Source: Argyresthia goedartella
Taxonomy: Eukaryota; Arthropoda; Insecta; Lepidoptera; Argyresthiidae
DNA: 64,000 nucleotides
Assembly: GCA_949825045.1 (NCBI GenBank)
Contig: OX463814.1
Coordinates: 36,722,383-36,786,382 of the forward strand
Direction: 5' to 3'
Below the pieces are notes generated by a model. The model had not been told where the DNA came from. It ran no database searches and saw nothing but the letters and a program-made list of their open reading frames with translations. How positions within the stretch are numbered: position 1 is the stretch's first letter; every line of letters begins with the position of its first letter. Below, one piece after another: positions 43,706 to 54,719 of this stretch. Both the position numbers and the translations under genes were made by a program.

Positions 43706-44929
43706 GTGTGGACATTTAACCCACCACGCTCGTCCAGTGCGGGTTGGCAGGTGGGTAGTCGCCTACTGACTGGGCATATGGGCGCCGCCGTTGGTGCACA
43801 CAAGTAACTCGTCCGCCGCCGCCCCATGTTGACATCCTACCCTGATGCCCACACTTGCAGTTGCTGCAGGTTGCGCCTAACGGAAACTACGTCCCGGGTG
43901 TGATTTTAGAGTTTTCCTTCTCCTAGACGGGTTACTGACCAACGCTAAGGACGCCCATCTCGCCCCTATCAATACAAAATAACAAACAACGTGCAAAAGT
44001 GCACTTTATGTTATTAAGTCTCAAAATATTATGAAATGCAATTAATATCCATAATTCAGCTTTCTTATTCTCAATGTAATGTCCGAAAATAATCAACTTT
44101 ACATTATATACAGCGTATAGATTCCATACTGGCATATATTTCCTCCAGTACATCGTACGTCTTATGGGAAAAAAGCGATATTAAATTAATCTGACAATAA
44201 ATAATCTGATCCTACCTCGGTATGAGTGCCAATTTTAATTCCAATTAACGCGAAAGGAAACCTTCGCGAAATAAACTGTAGAGCAATTAGAATTAAACAC
44301 TAAAAGCCCAGACGAGGAGATGGCTGTGGGCCTTTCCTGTAAGATCAATTATGCTATTTTCGTGTAATTATCTTGAAGTAAATAAAAGGAGAGTCAAGCC
44401 AAAGAAAAAGAACACTAACCTCACGTCAACAATGACGTTTTAGTCAAAATTTCACCGGATATTAACGTATATCGCTAAATCGTATTCTAACTTTTAGGCC
44501 CTTTATCTAACTTCAAACTTCAAAATTTTCATTCATAAAAATAGATTCTTACGAATACTTTTTGAATGTCATTTGAATCTAAATAATGCAATAAATGTGT
44601 TATGGCAGCAAGAAACTCGTACACTGCAACACGACCTACTTTTCTTTTCTATTTTTTTTTTTTCAAAAATTATTATTCTGTTACAATCGTGTGGCTGGTT
44701 CTTGTGCTGCGCTGGAAAATCGGAGCTCTAATAGTGCCTTTAAATTTCTTCTCTGTCGAATTTAACATCTCTTCCGGACCCACCAATGAATTTCTAACTT
44801 TAGCTTATCTTTAGTAAGGTTTGTCAATTTTATTTCCGCTTCTTATATTATTTCGCTTGTGCCTATTATCATTTTTAGTAATGCTATTTATGTTCTTCCT
44901 AAGGTACATGATATTTTCATAACTGTATA
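43706..44929. other. Non-genic stretch; GC-rich part at 43715-43940
   Basis: 43715-43940 is clearly G+C-rich (CGCCGCCGTTGGTGCACACA, CGTCCGCCGCCGCCCC) with no convincing frame. It may be a fragment of a SINE or another repeat. The remainder is AT-rich; the open frames at 43932-44153 and 44602-44814 have no domain. Confidence 0.35.
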
Positions 44930-45800
44930 TTGACACGGTACAGTCAGTCAGTACATAATGCTAATTTCTTTGAAAAGCTCCCTCAGTAAGTCATGACTGC
45001 GGAGATTATAGATCGCTTTTATAGCCCTTTTTTGTAGAACGGAATTCGAGGCAATTTCAGCAGCTCAGCAAATTCTATAGGACATAATGCTGTGGAAATA
45101 ACTAAAGTAAACAAGTCTCGCCGTTGCTACATCCGTCAGCTGTCCGATTTGTCTCAGAGCAAGTGCAACTGAACTTAGTCTTCCCGATAAAGATGTAATG
45201 TGAGGGCTTCATTGTAGTTTCGAGTCAAGTTTTATCCTCAGGAAAACTGTACTTTCAGTAAACTCTAACTTATCATTAATTAATATTACGTAATTTTTTA
45301 GAGGAATTTACATCATCGCAAAGTGTTAGGCAAAATTTACTTTTTTTCGCATTAAGCACTAGATTGTTAAAAATAAACCAATTATGAAGTGGTCCAAGAC
45401 CCTTATTTACTCATAGTTATGTAAATGGCAATCTTCTTTGAATATAACAGATGTATCAGCATCATCATCATCAAATAACACAATCTTTGACAAATTCTGA
45501 ACCATGGAGGGCAAAACATATAGACCAAAAATAGAAAAGGACCTAATATGGAACCTTGATACACGCCAATTTTCACGCGAGATCTCTCTCTCTGAACCTT
45601 TAGAATTATATTATCCAAATAAAAGCACAAAATTTTAGAGCTTTTTTTAATACCATGAGTTTTAACAGTAAAGTTTCATGACCTACGCAATGCTTAGAAA
45701 GGTCACAGAAGACACCGATGGTATCTTTTGATTCTTCGCATGCACTAAAAATATATTTTAAGTAAAGGTACGTGCACATTGTGTGCACGTTAATACACCA
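44930..45800 (-). mobile_element. Family B LINE, internal fragment
   Basis: The minus-strand relics run from the C-terminal block (FKEISIM near 44960) through LGIKLD-like and FADD-region relics to VYQGSILGPFLFLVYMF (45500-45560) and SKDTIGVFCDLSKHCVGHETLLLK (45606-45740). There are many stops. No 3' tail is present. Confidence 0.7.
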
Positions 45801-45835
45801 TTCTGGTAATTATATCATATAGCTGCAGATGGTTT

Positions 45836-46020
45836 AGACTTCATAATTTATTGCACACAAATCATACAAAAAACAAGACTTACATAAAAAAAAGTGTACA
45901 AAGGCGAGCTTATCTCTAATAAGAGATCTCTTCCAGAAAACCAGGCAAACAAGGGAAAAGTTGATGGTTGAGCAGGGGTAGACCTATGTGTACAATATAT
46001 AAAATAATAAATAAAATAAA
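45836..46020. repeat. Dispersed repeat shared with 38512-38700
   Basis: AATTTATTGCACACAAATC, AAGGCGAGCTTATCTCTAA and AAGAGATCTCTTCCAG are shared with the body of the SINE-like element at 38.5 kb, in the same orientation. It is probably a LINE or SINE 3' part. Confidence 0.55.
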
Positions 46021-46385
46021 TTAATTAATAACTATAATAATATACTAAATACTTATTATAGACATAGACATAGACATAGACATCATTTATTGATAATATT
46101 CATTACACGTCATGACATGAATCATAATTCAATGTTATGTACCTAGTATAAATTGGTACATAGGGATGTTTATATTACTCATGTCTATACAATAATAAGC
46201 AATTGCTAACAATTTTAAAATAACTTACACGCAGTAAATTAAATAAGTCAGTATATGTCACAGAAAAAAATAATTAAATAATCAAACTGTAAATAATAAT
46301 GTCAATGGTAATTGTAAATTATAATGTCAAATTATGTGACTAGTTCACTAATGCTAAAATCTCATCATAGCTGTACAGGGACTTC

Positions 46386-48593
46386 TCAATAAGCCATGTT
46401 CTTAAAGATGGACACACTCGGAGCATCAGTGATAGCTCCAGGTAGCTTGTTGTACACTACCGGACCCATAGCGTGGATTGTTTTTCTAGTTTTTTTCAGT
46501 TTGTGCGCGATTGTAGCTAATTTGTTGGAGTTGCGCGTTTCGTACCTATGCCTTTCTCCAAGTCGTTTGTATAGGTGAATATTCTCTCGCACATACGTGG
46601 CCACTTGAAGAATGAGTAGGCTAGGCAGTGTGAGAATCTTAAGTTGTTTAAAGTGCGGTCTGGCTGACTCGTCAGTCGGTACCCGCCCCAGCAACCGCAC
46701 GGCGCGCTTCTGCAGGACAAACACGCGGTGCCACTACGCCGCGCGCCCCCACAGCTCCACGCCGTACTGCAGCAGCAAGTGCACCGACGCGAAGTAGCAC
46801 GTCCGCAGCGACTCTGCAGGGAGTGTTGATGAGAGCCGACTTAAGGCGAAACATGCTCTCGCCAGTCTGCTGCATAACTTATCTATGTGCGCGTCCCAGG
46901 TTAACGCCTGATCCACCTGAAAGCCCAGAAACGCTGCAGTGTGGGCTTGCTCAATTTGAGATCCGTCCACGACGACTGCTAATTTAGGTCTTCTACGCCC
47001 AGATAGATCAAACTGAACGAATTGTGTCTTTGTTGTATTCAGTAGCAGACCATTATGGCGGAACCAAAGGCACATGCGGTAGGCGGTTGCATTAAGCTTC
47101 GTCTCCAGTAATGCCAGTGTCGGAGCAGTTACTACTGCAGCTACGTCATCGGCAAATAAGAAAATCTCCCCCTCCCTAAGCACACTTGGAAGATCGTTTA
47201 GCAGTAAAGAAAAAGCAATATTTGACAATGAAGAGCCCTGTGGTACGCCCATGTCTGCCGAGAGTCCGTCTGACTTTGCAGCGCCTGCTGCACCCACTAC
47301 GAACTGCATTCTTTCTTGCATGAAACTCGTAAGTAGCGACAATGCTGGCCCAATGATGCCATAGTGCTGAAGCTTCATATGTAGTACGTTATGATCTGCG
47401 ACATCGAATGCCTTCGAGAGGTCGCAGAAGAGAACGGCAACAGCCTGTTGTCGCTCACGAGCATCAAGCACTCGGCGCACTACCTCCCGTGCCAGCTGGG
47501 TGGTGGAGCGGCCCTCGCGGTACGCGTACTGCCGGTCAGTGAAAGCGGAGGTGCTATCGAGGAAGCTAGTTAAACGGGAACTGATACCGTTCTCCAGTAC
47601 TTTTGCTATCGCCGGTATGATTGAGATAGGGCGGTAGTTGCTGGAGTCGTCTTTACTTCCTTTGCCCTTATACAGTGGACTAACTTTAATTTGTTTTAGA
47701 CATCTAGGATATATGCCACCTTTAATACATTTATTGAACATAACGCAGAGTGGCATGCATATGTTGCGTGCTATACTGTGGACAAGATTGATGGAAATGT
47801 CATAGATGTCTTTTGTAGGCTTATTTGCCACTCGCTTTATAATAATAGTGTAGACTTCCGCTGGTGTGAACGGGCGGAGTCGCAGCGATGAGTCACTCGG
47901 CGCGCGCGCAGCTACTACCGCGGCGCGCGCGGCGCACAGGTTGGCTGGCGGAGCTCCGCACAGGCGAGCTGCATTCACAAACTGTGAGTTGAGATGGTCG
48001 ACAACTTCTTTTTTAGATGGAAAGACTATCCCAGTCGGGTGTTTGATGAGTTCCGTATAGTCAACACTCGATTTCTTGCTTTTACAAGTTTCGGTGCCCA
48101 CTATCTTCCACATTGTTTTGATAGGATTGTCACTATTATTGATTAAAGAGGAAAAATGCTGAAGTCTGTGCGAGTAAAGTTTGCTATTGAGGTTCTCAGT
48201 CATCTGTTTAACTTTGTCACTAATAATTGTATCGTTTGGATAAAAAGTTTGTAACTCAATTAGATCGAACACCAAGGACTTGAGACAGAGTGTTTCCTCA
48301 GTGAGCCATGAGTTTTCTTTGTTGACATTTGGCTTGCGTTTTAAAGGAAAGCATATTTGTGCTTTACACACAATAACATTTATTATAGCTTGGGCAATCT
48401 CCTCTGTAGTTGTTTTGCTACAAAACAGATCCTCCCAATCCACACTATCTATAGCTAGCGCAAATTGTGTTCTCGATTGTCGTGTGTAGTCTCGAACGAG
48501 GCGGGTGGCGGGCGGCGGCGGGGGGCGCTCCCCGCATACCAGCTCCGCGCGGACGCCGAGGTGGTCACTCAGGTTGGTGGTGAGCGGTCTCGC
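46386..48593 (-). pseudogene. LINE C ORF2, part 2: end of endonuclease plus RT, one TAG
   Basis: It begins just after the hAT with ARPLTTNLSDHLGVRAEL, the terminal catalytic motif of the APE-type endonuclease. The RT then follows: NYRPISIIPAIAKVLE, FCDLSKAFDVADH, MGVPQGSSLSN and the FADD box (LFADDVAAVV). The frame meets TAG at 46734-46736 (GRAA then stop) and continues open as WHRVFVLQKRAVRLLGR to the end at 46386. A single nonsense change separates it from a full ORF. ORF2 would supply nicking and reverse transcription. Confidence 0.85.
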
Positions 48594-48616
48594 GGCCGGC
48601 CCAGTGTTATTATTGA

Positions 48617-48711
48617 TACGGCAATTGCCGTAATATACGGCAATTTGAGGATAATTTTTCAAAAATACGGTATACGGCAGGGTCTCGACTGCCGTATCGT
48701 TAAATACGGCA
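48617..48711. promoter_or_regulatory. Left subterminal transposase-binding motif array (TACGGCA)
   Basis: Six copies of TACGGCA or its complement TGCCGTA lie at 48617, 48626 (-), 48636, 48673, 48690 (-) and 48705, plus a TACGGTA at 48666. In known hATs short subterminal repeats bind the transposase; the role here is inferred. Confidence 0.6.
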
Positions 48712-49107
48712 TTTCAAATTCAGCATGCTCTCAACAAGCTTAAAACAAAAAACACTACAAACGGAACTCTAAAAAGTCTGCATGAAACGAATCGCACTGT
48801 GTCAGACATGGCCAAGGCACTATTCTCGGGGATTCCCGAGAGTGTTTTCTGTTATGAACTGGAGCTCTCATGTCATCTCTTTCATACAGCCCATTTGATC
48901 TATGAAAAAGGAATGGTAGTGAAAGAGACGGTAGACAACTTATCAGACAGAAGTATTTCGTTTGTTTTTATAGAAAGCACTGCGGCCACTCGTTCATTGT
49001 TTCTTCAGTTCATGACATTATTTATTCGCTAACGTTATTTGGTGCAAATATTTTCATAAAAACTACTCCGATAATCCGATCCGATCTGATAATACTCCGA
49101 TAAGATA

Positions 49108-51210
49108 ATGAGTGATAGTGACAATGTTCAGGGCCCATCTACGCCAAAAAAAATAAAAAAGGGCAAACACATAAGGCAAAAATATCGGAAGCAATGGGAA
49201 AGTGAAGACTTTTACAAAAACTGGATTGCTCCTGTTCGTGATGATCCTTATAGAGCTAAGTGTACCGTGTGCGATGTGAACTTATCGTGTGAACTTTCCA
49301 CTTTGCGACGACACGTGACAAATAGCCAACATGGAAAAAAGATACAGGCTGCATCTTCTTCGAAAAGTGTTTGCTCATATTTTAGACCACGGGAAAAGGA
49401 TACAAACACCTTAGTCGTTGAGGCTGAAATTAAACTGGCGGGTTTTGTGGCTGAACACAACATATCTTTCTTGGCAATGGACCATTTGTCAGACGTTCTC
49501 AAATCTTGCTTTCCCGATTCAAAAATCGCGGCAGATTTTGCAATGAAAAAAAATAAATGCACAGCAACCGTAAAAAACGTGATTGGTGAAAGCCATAAAG
49601 ATTACTTGAAAAATATTTTAAAGCAACAAAAATTCAGCATTCTTGCCGACGAGTCAACAGATATTGCATCCTGCAAAACTATATGCATTGTTGTCAGATA
49701 TTTTGACCAAAACTACAAAAAAATTGTGACATGCTTATGGCAACTGGAACCATTGCACGAAATACACACTGGAGACACAGCGGCGTCATCCCGAGGGTGC
49801 ACTGCAGAATCACTTTATTTAACGATCATCGAAACGTTTACTCAACATAACATAAAACTCGACAACATAATAGGATTCGCGTCAGATGGCTGCAACGTCA
49901 TGATGGGTGCTCACAACTCGGTCGCTAGTCGACTACGATCTGAATTACCGGGTATACAAATAATAAAGTGCATTTGTCACTCGATGCATCTGTGTGCTAA
50001 TGAAGCTTGTAAAGAATTACCGCGACGTTGCGAGGATTTGGCCCGGAATGTATATGCATTTTTTAAACAAAGTGCCAAAAGACAAGCAGAGTACGTTGAA
50101 TTTCAAATGTTTATGAACGCAAAAGTACATAAATTGCTACATCCATCACAGACTCGATGGTTGTCGCTATTGTCTGTGGTAAATCGATTGATAGAGCAGT
50201 GGGAAAGTCTTCGACTGTTCTTTGTGAACAAGTGGCTAGAAGAACGCACAGTGGCTGCGGAGCTAATCCACCGCGAACTGAATGACGACTTTGTAAAACT
50301 CTATATCTTCTTTTTACAGTGGATATTGCCCAAATTTGTCAAGTTAAACGAATATTTTCAAGGATCAGATTCCAGATTAATAGAACTCGACGACAAAATA
50401 AAACTTCTTTACAAAGAAATCTTACAATGTTACATGTCCAGAGACTATGTAAACCAGACTGAAATAAGCGTCATTGACCCTGAAAATTCTCAACATTTCC
50501 TGCCGCAAATATATTTGGGTGTCAAAATCCTTACCGAAACACAAAAACCAAACATTTCGAGACAGAAAGACAATCTAAAAGAATTTTATAATCGGTGCCT
50601 AAAATTCTTAATAACGAGCTGCAAGGAAATTCGAAAGAGATACAATTTTTCTGATAAAGTTCTTCCACTCCTCAAATATTTGTCACCGGAAGAGGCAGTG
50701 CGTCAGAGAGCTAGAGAAAGCTTTCCGTCATTGTTGCCACTAATTCACGAATTGCCGCGAATTGTAGAAAATGATACTATTAAACAACAAATCGATGACG
50801 AATGGAGAATGCTACCTAATGTGAATAAATTTTCAGACTTAGACATAGGTCAATGGAAAGCACATGAATTTTGGGTGAAAGTTCGTGATGAAACAGAATG
50901 TAAAACATTGGCGAAGTTTGCTCTTGACGTATTGTGCTTACCGCATAGTAACGCAGATTGCGAGAGAGTTTTCAGCGAAGTCAACAACATGAAAACTAAA
51001 TTGAGAAACAAGTTGATTACATCCACAGTAAACGGAGCTCTATTAGCTAAACAAGCTGTTAGAAATCAAGGCGGTTGCACAAAATTCCAGGTGTCAGAAG
51101 ATATGCGTCTTAAAATGAAAAGCAAAGAAAAATATTCCTTGCACATGCATGAGATTGAGGTTTTAGAATCTATTCGAAATCTTTATGGGGAAGAAATAGA
51201 AATAACATAA
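49108..51210 (+). CDS. hAT-family transposase, intact 700 residues
   Basis: This is a single open frame. Residues 50-76 form a BED/C2H2-like finger (CTVCDVNL and LRRHVTNSQH; C52, C55, H69, H75) that should bind the element ends. The RNase H-like core has ILADESTD (D181, candidate first catalytic aspartate), IIGFASDGCNVMMG (D260) and the CICHSMHLC block (288-296) seen in related hATs. The C-terminal dimerisation domain (~601-651) has LPHSNADCERVFSEVNNMKT, with the conserved region for the final acidic residue, and KLRNKL. The size is typical (600-800). It acts in the nucleus and leaves 8-base duplications, as seen here. The start is the first ATG after a 5' UTR of about 500 bases. Confidence 0.95.
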   Translation: MSDSDNVQGPSTPKKIKKGKHIRQKYRKQWESEDFYKNWIAPVRDDPYRAKCTVCDVNLSCELSTLRRHVTNSQHGKKIQAASSSKSVCSYFRPREKDTNTLVVEAEIKLAGFVAEHNISFLAMDHLSDVLKSCFPDSKIAADFAMKKNKCTATVKNVIGESHKDYLKNILKQQKFSILADESTDIASCKTICIVVRYFDQNYKKIVTCLWQLEPLHEIHTGDTAASSRGCTAESLYLTIIETFTQHNIKLDNIIGFASDGCNVMMGAHNSVASRLRSELPGIQIIKCICHSMHLCANEACKELPRRCEDLARNVYAFFKQSAKRQAEYVEFQMFMNAKVHKLLHPSQTRWLSLLSVVNRLIEQWESLRLFFVNKWLEERTVAAELIHRELNDDFVKLYIFFLQWILPKFVKLNEYFQGSDSRLIELDDKIKLLYKEILQCYMSRDYVNQTEISVIDPENSQHFLPQIYLGVKILTETQKPNISRQKDNLKEFYNRCLKFLITSCKEIRKRYNFSDKVLPLLKYLSPEEAVRQRARESFPSLLPLIHELPRIVENDTIKQQIDDEWRMLPNVNKFSDLDIGQWKAHEFWVKVRDETECKTLAKFALDVLCLPHSNADCERVFSEVNNMKTKLRNKLITSTVNGALLAKQAVRNQGGCTKFQVSEDMRLKMKSKEKYSLHMHEIEVLESIRNLYGEEIEIT

Positions 51211-51257
51211 ATTGTTTATTTTTGTGTAGCAATGGCTAGTTATTTAATTAAACTCGA

Positions 51258-51316
51258 TACGGCAAATCTGCGTTTTATTCCCTAAAATACGGCAATTGAA
51301 AGTTTTAGATACGGCA
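51258..51316. promoter_or_regulatory. Right subterminal motif array (TACGGCA)
   Basis: There are three TACGGCA copies at 51258, 51288 and 51310, all in the same orientation and roughly 22-30 bases apart. They are fewer than at the left end, an asymmetry that is common in hATs. Confidence 0.6.
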
Positions 51317-51351
51317 ACCCAGATTTTGACGATAATAACACTGGGCCGGCC

Positions 51352-51979
51352 TGAACCGGTCCCCAGTGTTGGTGTACGCGTGATAGAGTGATGTCGCCGA
51401 GGTTGATGTTATTCGCGTAGGGAAGTCTACCAAGTTCCTGAAACTATGTGATGCGAGTGTGTCACTGAGCTCTTTATTTTCAGAACTACTAACTAATGTG
51501 TCAATATTCGCCTCACCTACAAGTATGCACTCGAGGCCAGTATCGTTAATCTTACTGAGAAGTTTGTCCAGTACAGTTATGAAGTCAGATGCTTTGATTG
51601 CGTTCGTCCGATAAAAACATACTATAAGTAAATCATAGTCTATTAATTTAATTGCCGATATTTCACAATACAGCTCAACGGATAGTTTACATAGGTCGGG
51701 GTATTCAATTGCTTTGGTCTTGTTATTTATGAATAAACATGAGCCACCATGTTCGAAGTTAGCTCGACAGGAGCTTGAGACCAAATTAAAATTAGTGATA
51801 TTAATACATTTTAGTTGATCGCTCTTTAACCAGTGTTCGGTTACTGCAAAAACATCACATTTCAGCTCATCTTGTGTTAGCAATTCTATATTTCTTGTTT
51901 TATTGTTTAGGGACTGCACATTTTGTAGGGCTATGGTAATAGTATTTAGTCTATTTACTGTGTTGGTCGTTCTCGGCAC
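51352..51979 (-). pseudogene. LINE C ORF2, part 1: N-terminal endonuclease
   Basis: It starts MPRTTNTVNRLNTITIALQN, followed by the endonuclease blocks NVQSLNNKTRN, FAVTEHWL (catalytic Glu), GGSCLFINN, VCFYRTN and ECILVGEANID, ending SLYHAYTNTGDRFRP at the hAT insertion. The apparent continuation to 51305 is hAT sequence. ATG 51979 overlaps the end of ORF1 by about 29 bases, a common LINE arrangement. Confidence 0.85.
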
Positions 51980-52843
51980 TTGTGGGAGGGGCGGAGCTTG
52001 AGGGGGCGCCGCGGGTGTCGGCGCCGGTGCCGCGGGCGCGGGATGCTGCGCCGTGGCCGCTGTCTCGCGCGCCGCGCGCAGCTCGCCCGGTGCTGCTGGA
52101 GTCAGGTGACGAACGCGCCGCTCGCGGTGTGCTGGGGCGAAACCACACTGTGATTTCAGTCCCCGGAGGCCAATTGGCCGGTGTCATGAAGAAATCAAAC
52201 AGACTTGTTGGGACGAAGATGGCAAATGAAGCGTAGTGCGTGTGCTTGAGCTCGAGTTTTTCTACTCTATACTTTCCTGATTGTTTCTTCTTTTCCATAT
52301 ATGCTAGCATGCTTTCTGCTGTAACTTCTGGGCGTAAGAAGCATGCGTGGATTTTCTTCGCCCGCTCCACTGTTTGTAAGTATGGGTCATCCACACCTGT
52401 ACATCTCCTGGAATCAAAGTTTCGTGAGGTGGAATCTGAACAATATCGATCGTCACCTCCTTGATTTCATTTTGCACCGGCAGCGCAGTCGCAAGCGTCG
52501 TTGGCGTAGTCTCATTATGTCCAGCAGGCGCTGCTGATTGGTTCGGAGCCAGCTTGTTGCGAGTCTCGGCACGAGCTGTGATTGGGCCTGTCGCTCCAAC
52601 TCGGCCAGATGTTGAAACTCGTCTTGTAATCTCTTTCGTAATTGGCTTCTTTTGTGCCGCGGTGTTTTGCGGCAGCCGGGGAGTAATGGCGGCCGTTGTA
52701 TTCTGCTTTGGATCACTTTGTTTGGCTTCTTTCTCTTCTCCTAGGCACACGATAGTAGCTTCTAGCTCACTTAACTTTCGCTCAATTGGTTCTAGGCACT
52801 TTTTGATCACTGATTCCACTGCTTCTAGGGTTAGATACGGCAT
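51951..52843 (-). pseudogene. LINE C ORF1, one frameshift
   Basis: The first part, MPYLTLEAVESVIKKCLEPI, is likely coiled coil (ERKLSELEATI) and is followed by a Ser/Thr/Pro/Ala-rich linker up to PGDVQV. A 2-base insertion near 52388 shifts the frame. The second part continues VDDPYLQTVERAKKIHACFL, ASFAIFVPTSLFDFFMTPAN and WPPGTEITVWFRP, then a low-complexity Arg/Ser/Ala-rich C-terminus, and ends at 51951. The YASF...WPPG block resembles the RNA-binding ORF1 of CR1/Daphne-type LINEs. An in-frame upstream ATG at 52885 is possible. Confidence 0.7.
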
Positions 52844-52930
52844 TTTGTCTGCTTTAGAATTAAATAAGCGGGAGCGCCCGAACAACCAACCATCATCTCA
52901 CGAGGGGCGGGGGAGGAAATATATACTACA

Positions 52931-54640
52931 ATTACTATTTTATACACTATACTAATACATACTTACATGCATACTACCTATAACTCTAAAGGGAGAGGTA
53001 ATGCTTCTTCACACGACTTTTAAAGATATTCAGATTAGGACTGTCCCTGATGGTGCAGGGGAGTGCATTCTACAACCGAATGGCCCGGGCTCTAAACCCG
53101 TTCTCATAGAAAGCGGTGTTATGCTGTGGAGTTGTGAGCATGGAAACTGCGTGAGTTCTCCGAGGTCTGCTGGAAGAAAGAAATTGAAAACTGTCTCGTA
53201 AGAAAGTTGGGTAGCGTGGATTACGTAAAATGTTGTAGAGGAAATTGAGGATGTGTGAATCCCGACGAAGACGAATCGGCAGCCACTTCAACTCCCTGCG
53301 ATGTTGTGACACATGGTCGTATTTGCGCAGCCCGAAGATAAACCGAATCCCAAGATTTTGAAGTCGTTCGAGTTTGTTCAGTAGTTCTTCGTTAGCAGGG
53401 ACCCAGCAGACATCAGCGTAATCGATGAGGGGTAGAATGAGAGTTTGAGCAAGAGTGATTTTGGTATGTCGAGGCAAAAAGTACTGAAGTCTCCTGAGAG
53501 AGTGAAAGGTAGAAAATACTCGGCGACTTACCTCATTGACATGCGATGACCAGGACAATTGGTTGTCAAATATTAGACCCAGGTTTTTAACTTTATCGCT
53601 ATATACGATTGTGGTACCATTAAAAGTGACAGATGGAATGGGATGTTGCTACAACAAGTTAAGAGAATGTCTAGTACCTATTATCATGGCTTGGGACTTG
53701 CCCGGGTTAACCAGGAGTCCGAAGGATGAAGCCCAACTTCTTATTCCCTTAAGATCAGCGTTGAGTGCCTCCACAGCAGAGTGTGCATCGTTGAGAGAGA
53801 AGTGGCGATAAATCTGGAGATCATCAGCGTAAAGATGATATGAGGAGGACAGGACGTCCGAGATGGTATTGATAAAGATCGAGAATAGAAGAGGAGAAAG
53901 AATAGCACCTTGAGGGACGCCTGTAAAGAGGTCACACCATTCAGTGGATATCTCTTCCGACCTGATACGCTGTTGCCGATCCCTCAAATAAGAGTCGAAC
54001 CAGCTGGCAGAGAAGGAGGAGACGTTCAGAGATCTGAAAAGCTCAACGAGAATGTCAAAATCTGCGCAGTTGAAGGCACTACTGAAGTCAAGTAAAGCGA
54101 GCACGGAAAGCTGTTTGCGGTCCATGGCTACCTGGATATCATCTGTGGCTTTCATGAGAGCCGTGACGGTGCTATGACCCGGTCTGAATCCTGACTGGTA
54201 CATGTTCAGCAAATTGTTTGAGAGAAGGTAAGAAGAGAGCTGGGTATGGACAATGGATTCAAGGACTTTGGAGAGGATGGGTAGGATTGAGATAGGTCGA
54301 TACTCTTTAAAAGAGGTGGGATTGGATGTTTTAGGGAGCGGGATGACTAATGCTTTTTTCCACATGGTGGGGAAGATACCATTCGATAGGGAAAAATTTA
54401 TAACATGTGTAATAGCTGGCAGTAGTTCATCCAGGATTGTTAAAAGCATTTTAAGGCAGATTTTATCATCACCTACGGCTTTCGAGCTCACTGCTAGTAC
54501 CGCCTTCTTGAACGCATAGATTCCAACATTGCTCAAGTTGAATGGTGTGGTATCGGGTAAGGACTTAGAGCGCAGGCTCTGAAGAGTGGCTTGTTTAACA
54601 ATTAACTGAAGAGTGGCTTGTTTTACATTACCAGCATGAA
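52931..54640 (-). pseudogene. LINE E: reverse transcriptase ORF, 5'-truncated, two TAG stops
   Basis: This minus-strand RT is open in one frame from ~54620 to its natural stop at 52986, apart from TAG codons at about 53646 and 53070. Blocks: AVGDDKICLKMLL, EYRPISILPILSKVLE, ALLDFSSAFNCADFD, FTGVPQGAILSPLLFSIFIN, HLYADDLQIY (YADD box), LGLIFDNQLSWSSHV, PLIDYADVCW, then FRARAIRL, TAG and NALPCTIRDSPNLNIFKSR. The second TAG stands where family members have Trp (RLWN). It lacks the endonuclease. The 5' limit coincides with a short tandem repeat (CTGAAGAGTGGCTTGTTT) at 54580-54625. Confidence 0.8.
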
Positions 54641-54719
54641 AGTCCTGAGTCTTACCTCCTGAGACTTCATGTTCGCTTCGTGTCTAAGACAGCCCGTCTT
54701 TATGTTTCGAAGCTATTAA

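Larger units (their letters stand above)
48602..51343 (+). mobile_element. Complete hAT transposon with TIRs, TSD and open transposase
   Basis: The ends are perfect 12-base TIRs: CAGTGTTATTAT at 48602 and its complement ending at 51343. They are flanked by an identical 8-base target duplication GGCCGGCC (48594-48601 and 51344-51351). The length is 2742 bp. The transposase is at 49108-51210 without a stop. Subterminal zones carry repeated TACGGCA words. The insertion splits LINE C ORF2, whose frame closes when the hAT and one target copy are removed. All parts needed for an autonomous hAT appear to be present. Confidence 0.95.
46050..52930 (-). mobile_element. LINE C, near full length, split by a hAT transposon
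   Basis: This minus-strand LINE has its 3' end at a (GACATA)n tail (46055-46080) and a 3' UTR to ~46385. ORF2 lies in two genomic pieces (46386-48593 and 51352-51979), ORF1 at 51951-52843, and a G+C-rich 5' UTR upstream. Without the hAT (48602-51343) and one 8-base target copy, ORF2 is continuous except for one TAG. ORF1 has one 2-base insertion. This is a recently active, minimally decayed copy. The clade is probably CR1/Daphne-like, judged from the ORF1 block and the absence of RNase H. Confidence 0.85.

Noticed and set aside
48594..48662. Apparent LINE C ORF start at 48662 (MKNYPQIAVYYGNC)
   Set aside because: These codons are hAT left-end sequence read backwards; the LINE frame begins at 48593, outside the hAT.
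48799..49032. 77-codon frame upstream of the hAT transposase
   Set aside because: No domain and no splice sites that would join it to the transposase were evident; it is treated as 5' UTR.
49108..51210. Possible domesticated host gene (ZBED/zinc-finger type)
   Set aside because: Perfect TIRs and an 8-base duplication surround it, and it interrupts a LINE, so it is a mobile hAT and not a domesticated gene.
51982..52236. 84-codon + strand frame, Arg/Ala/Pro-rich
   Set aside because: Antisense shadow of the low-complexity C-terminus of LINE C ORF1.
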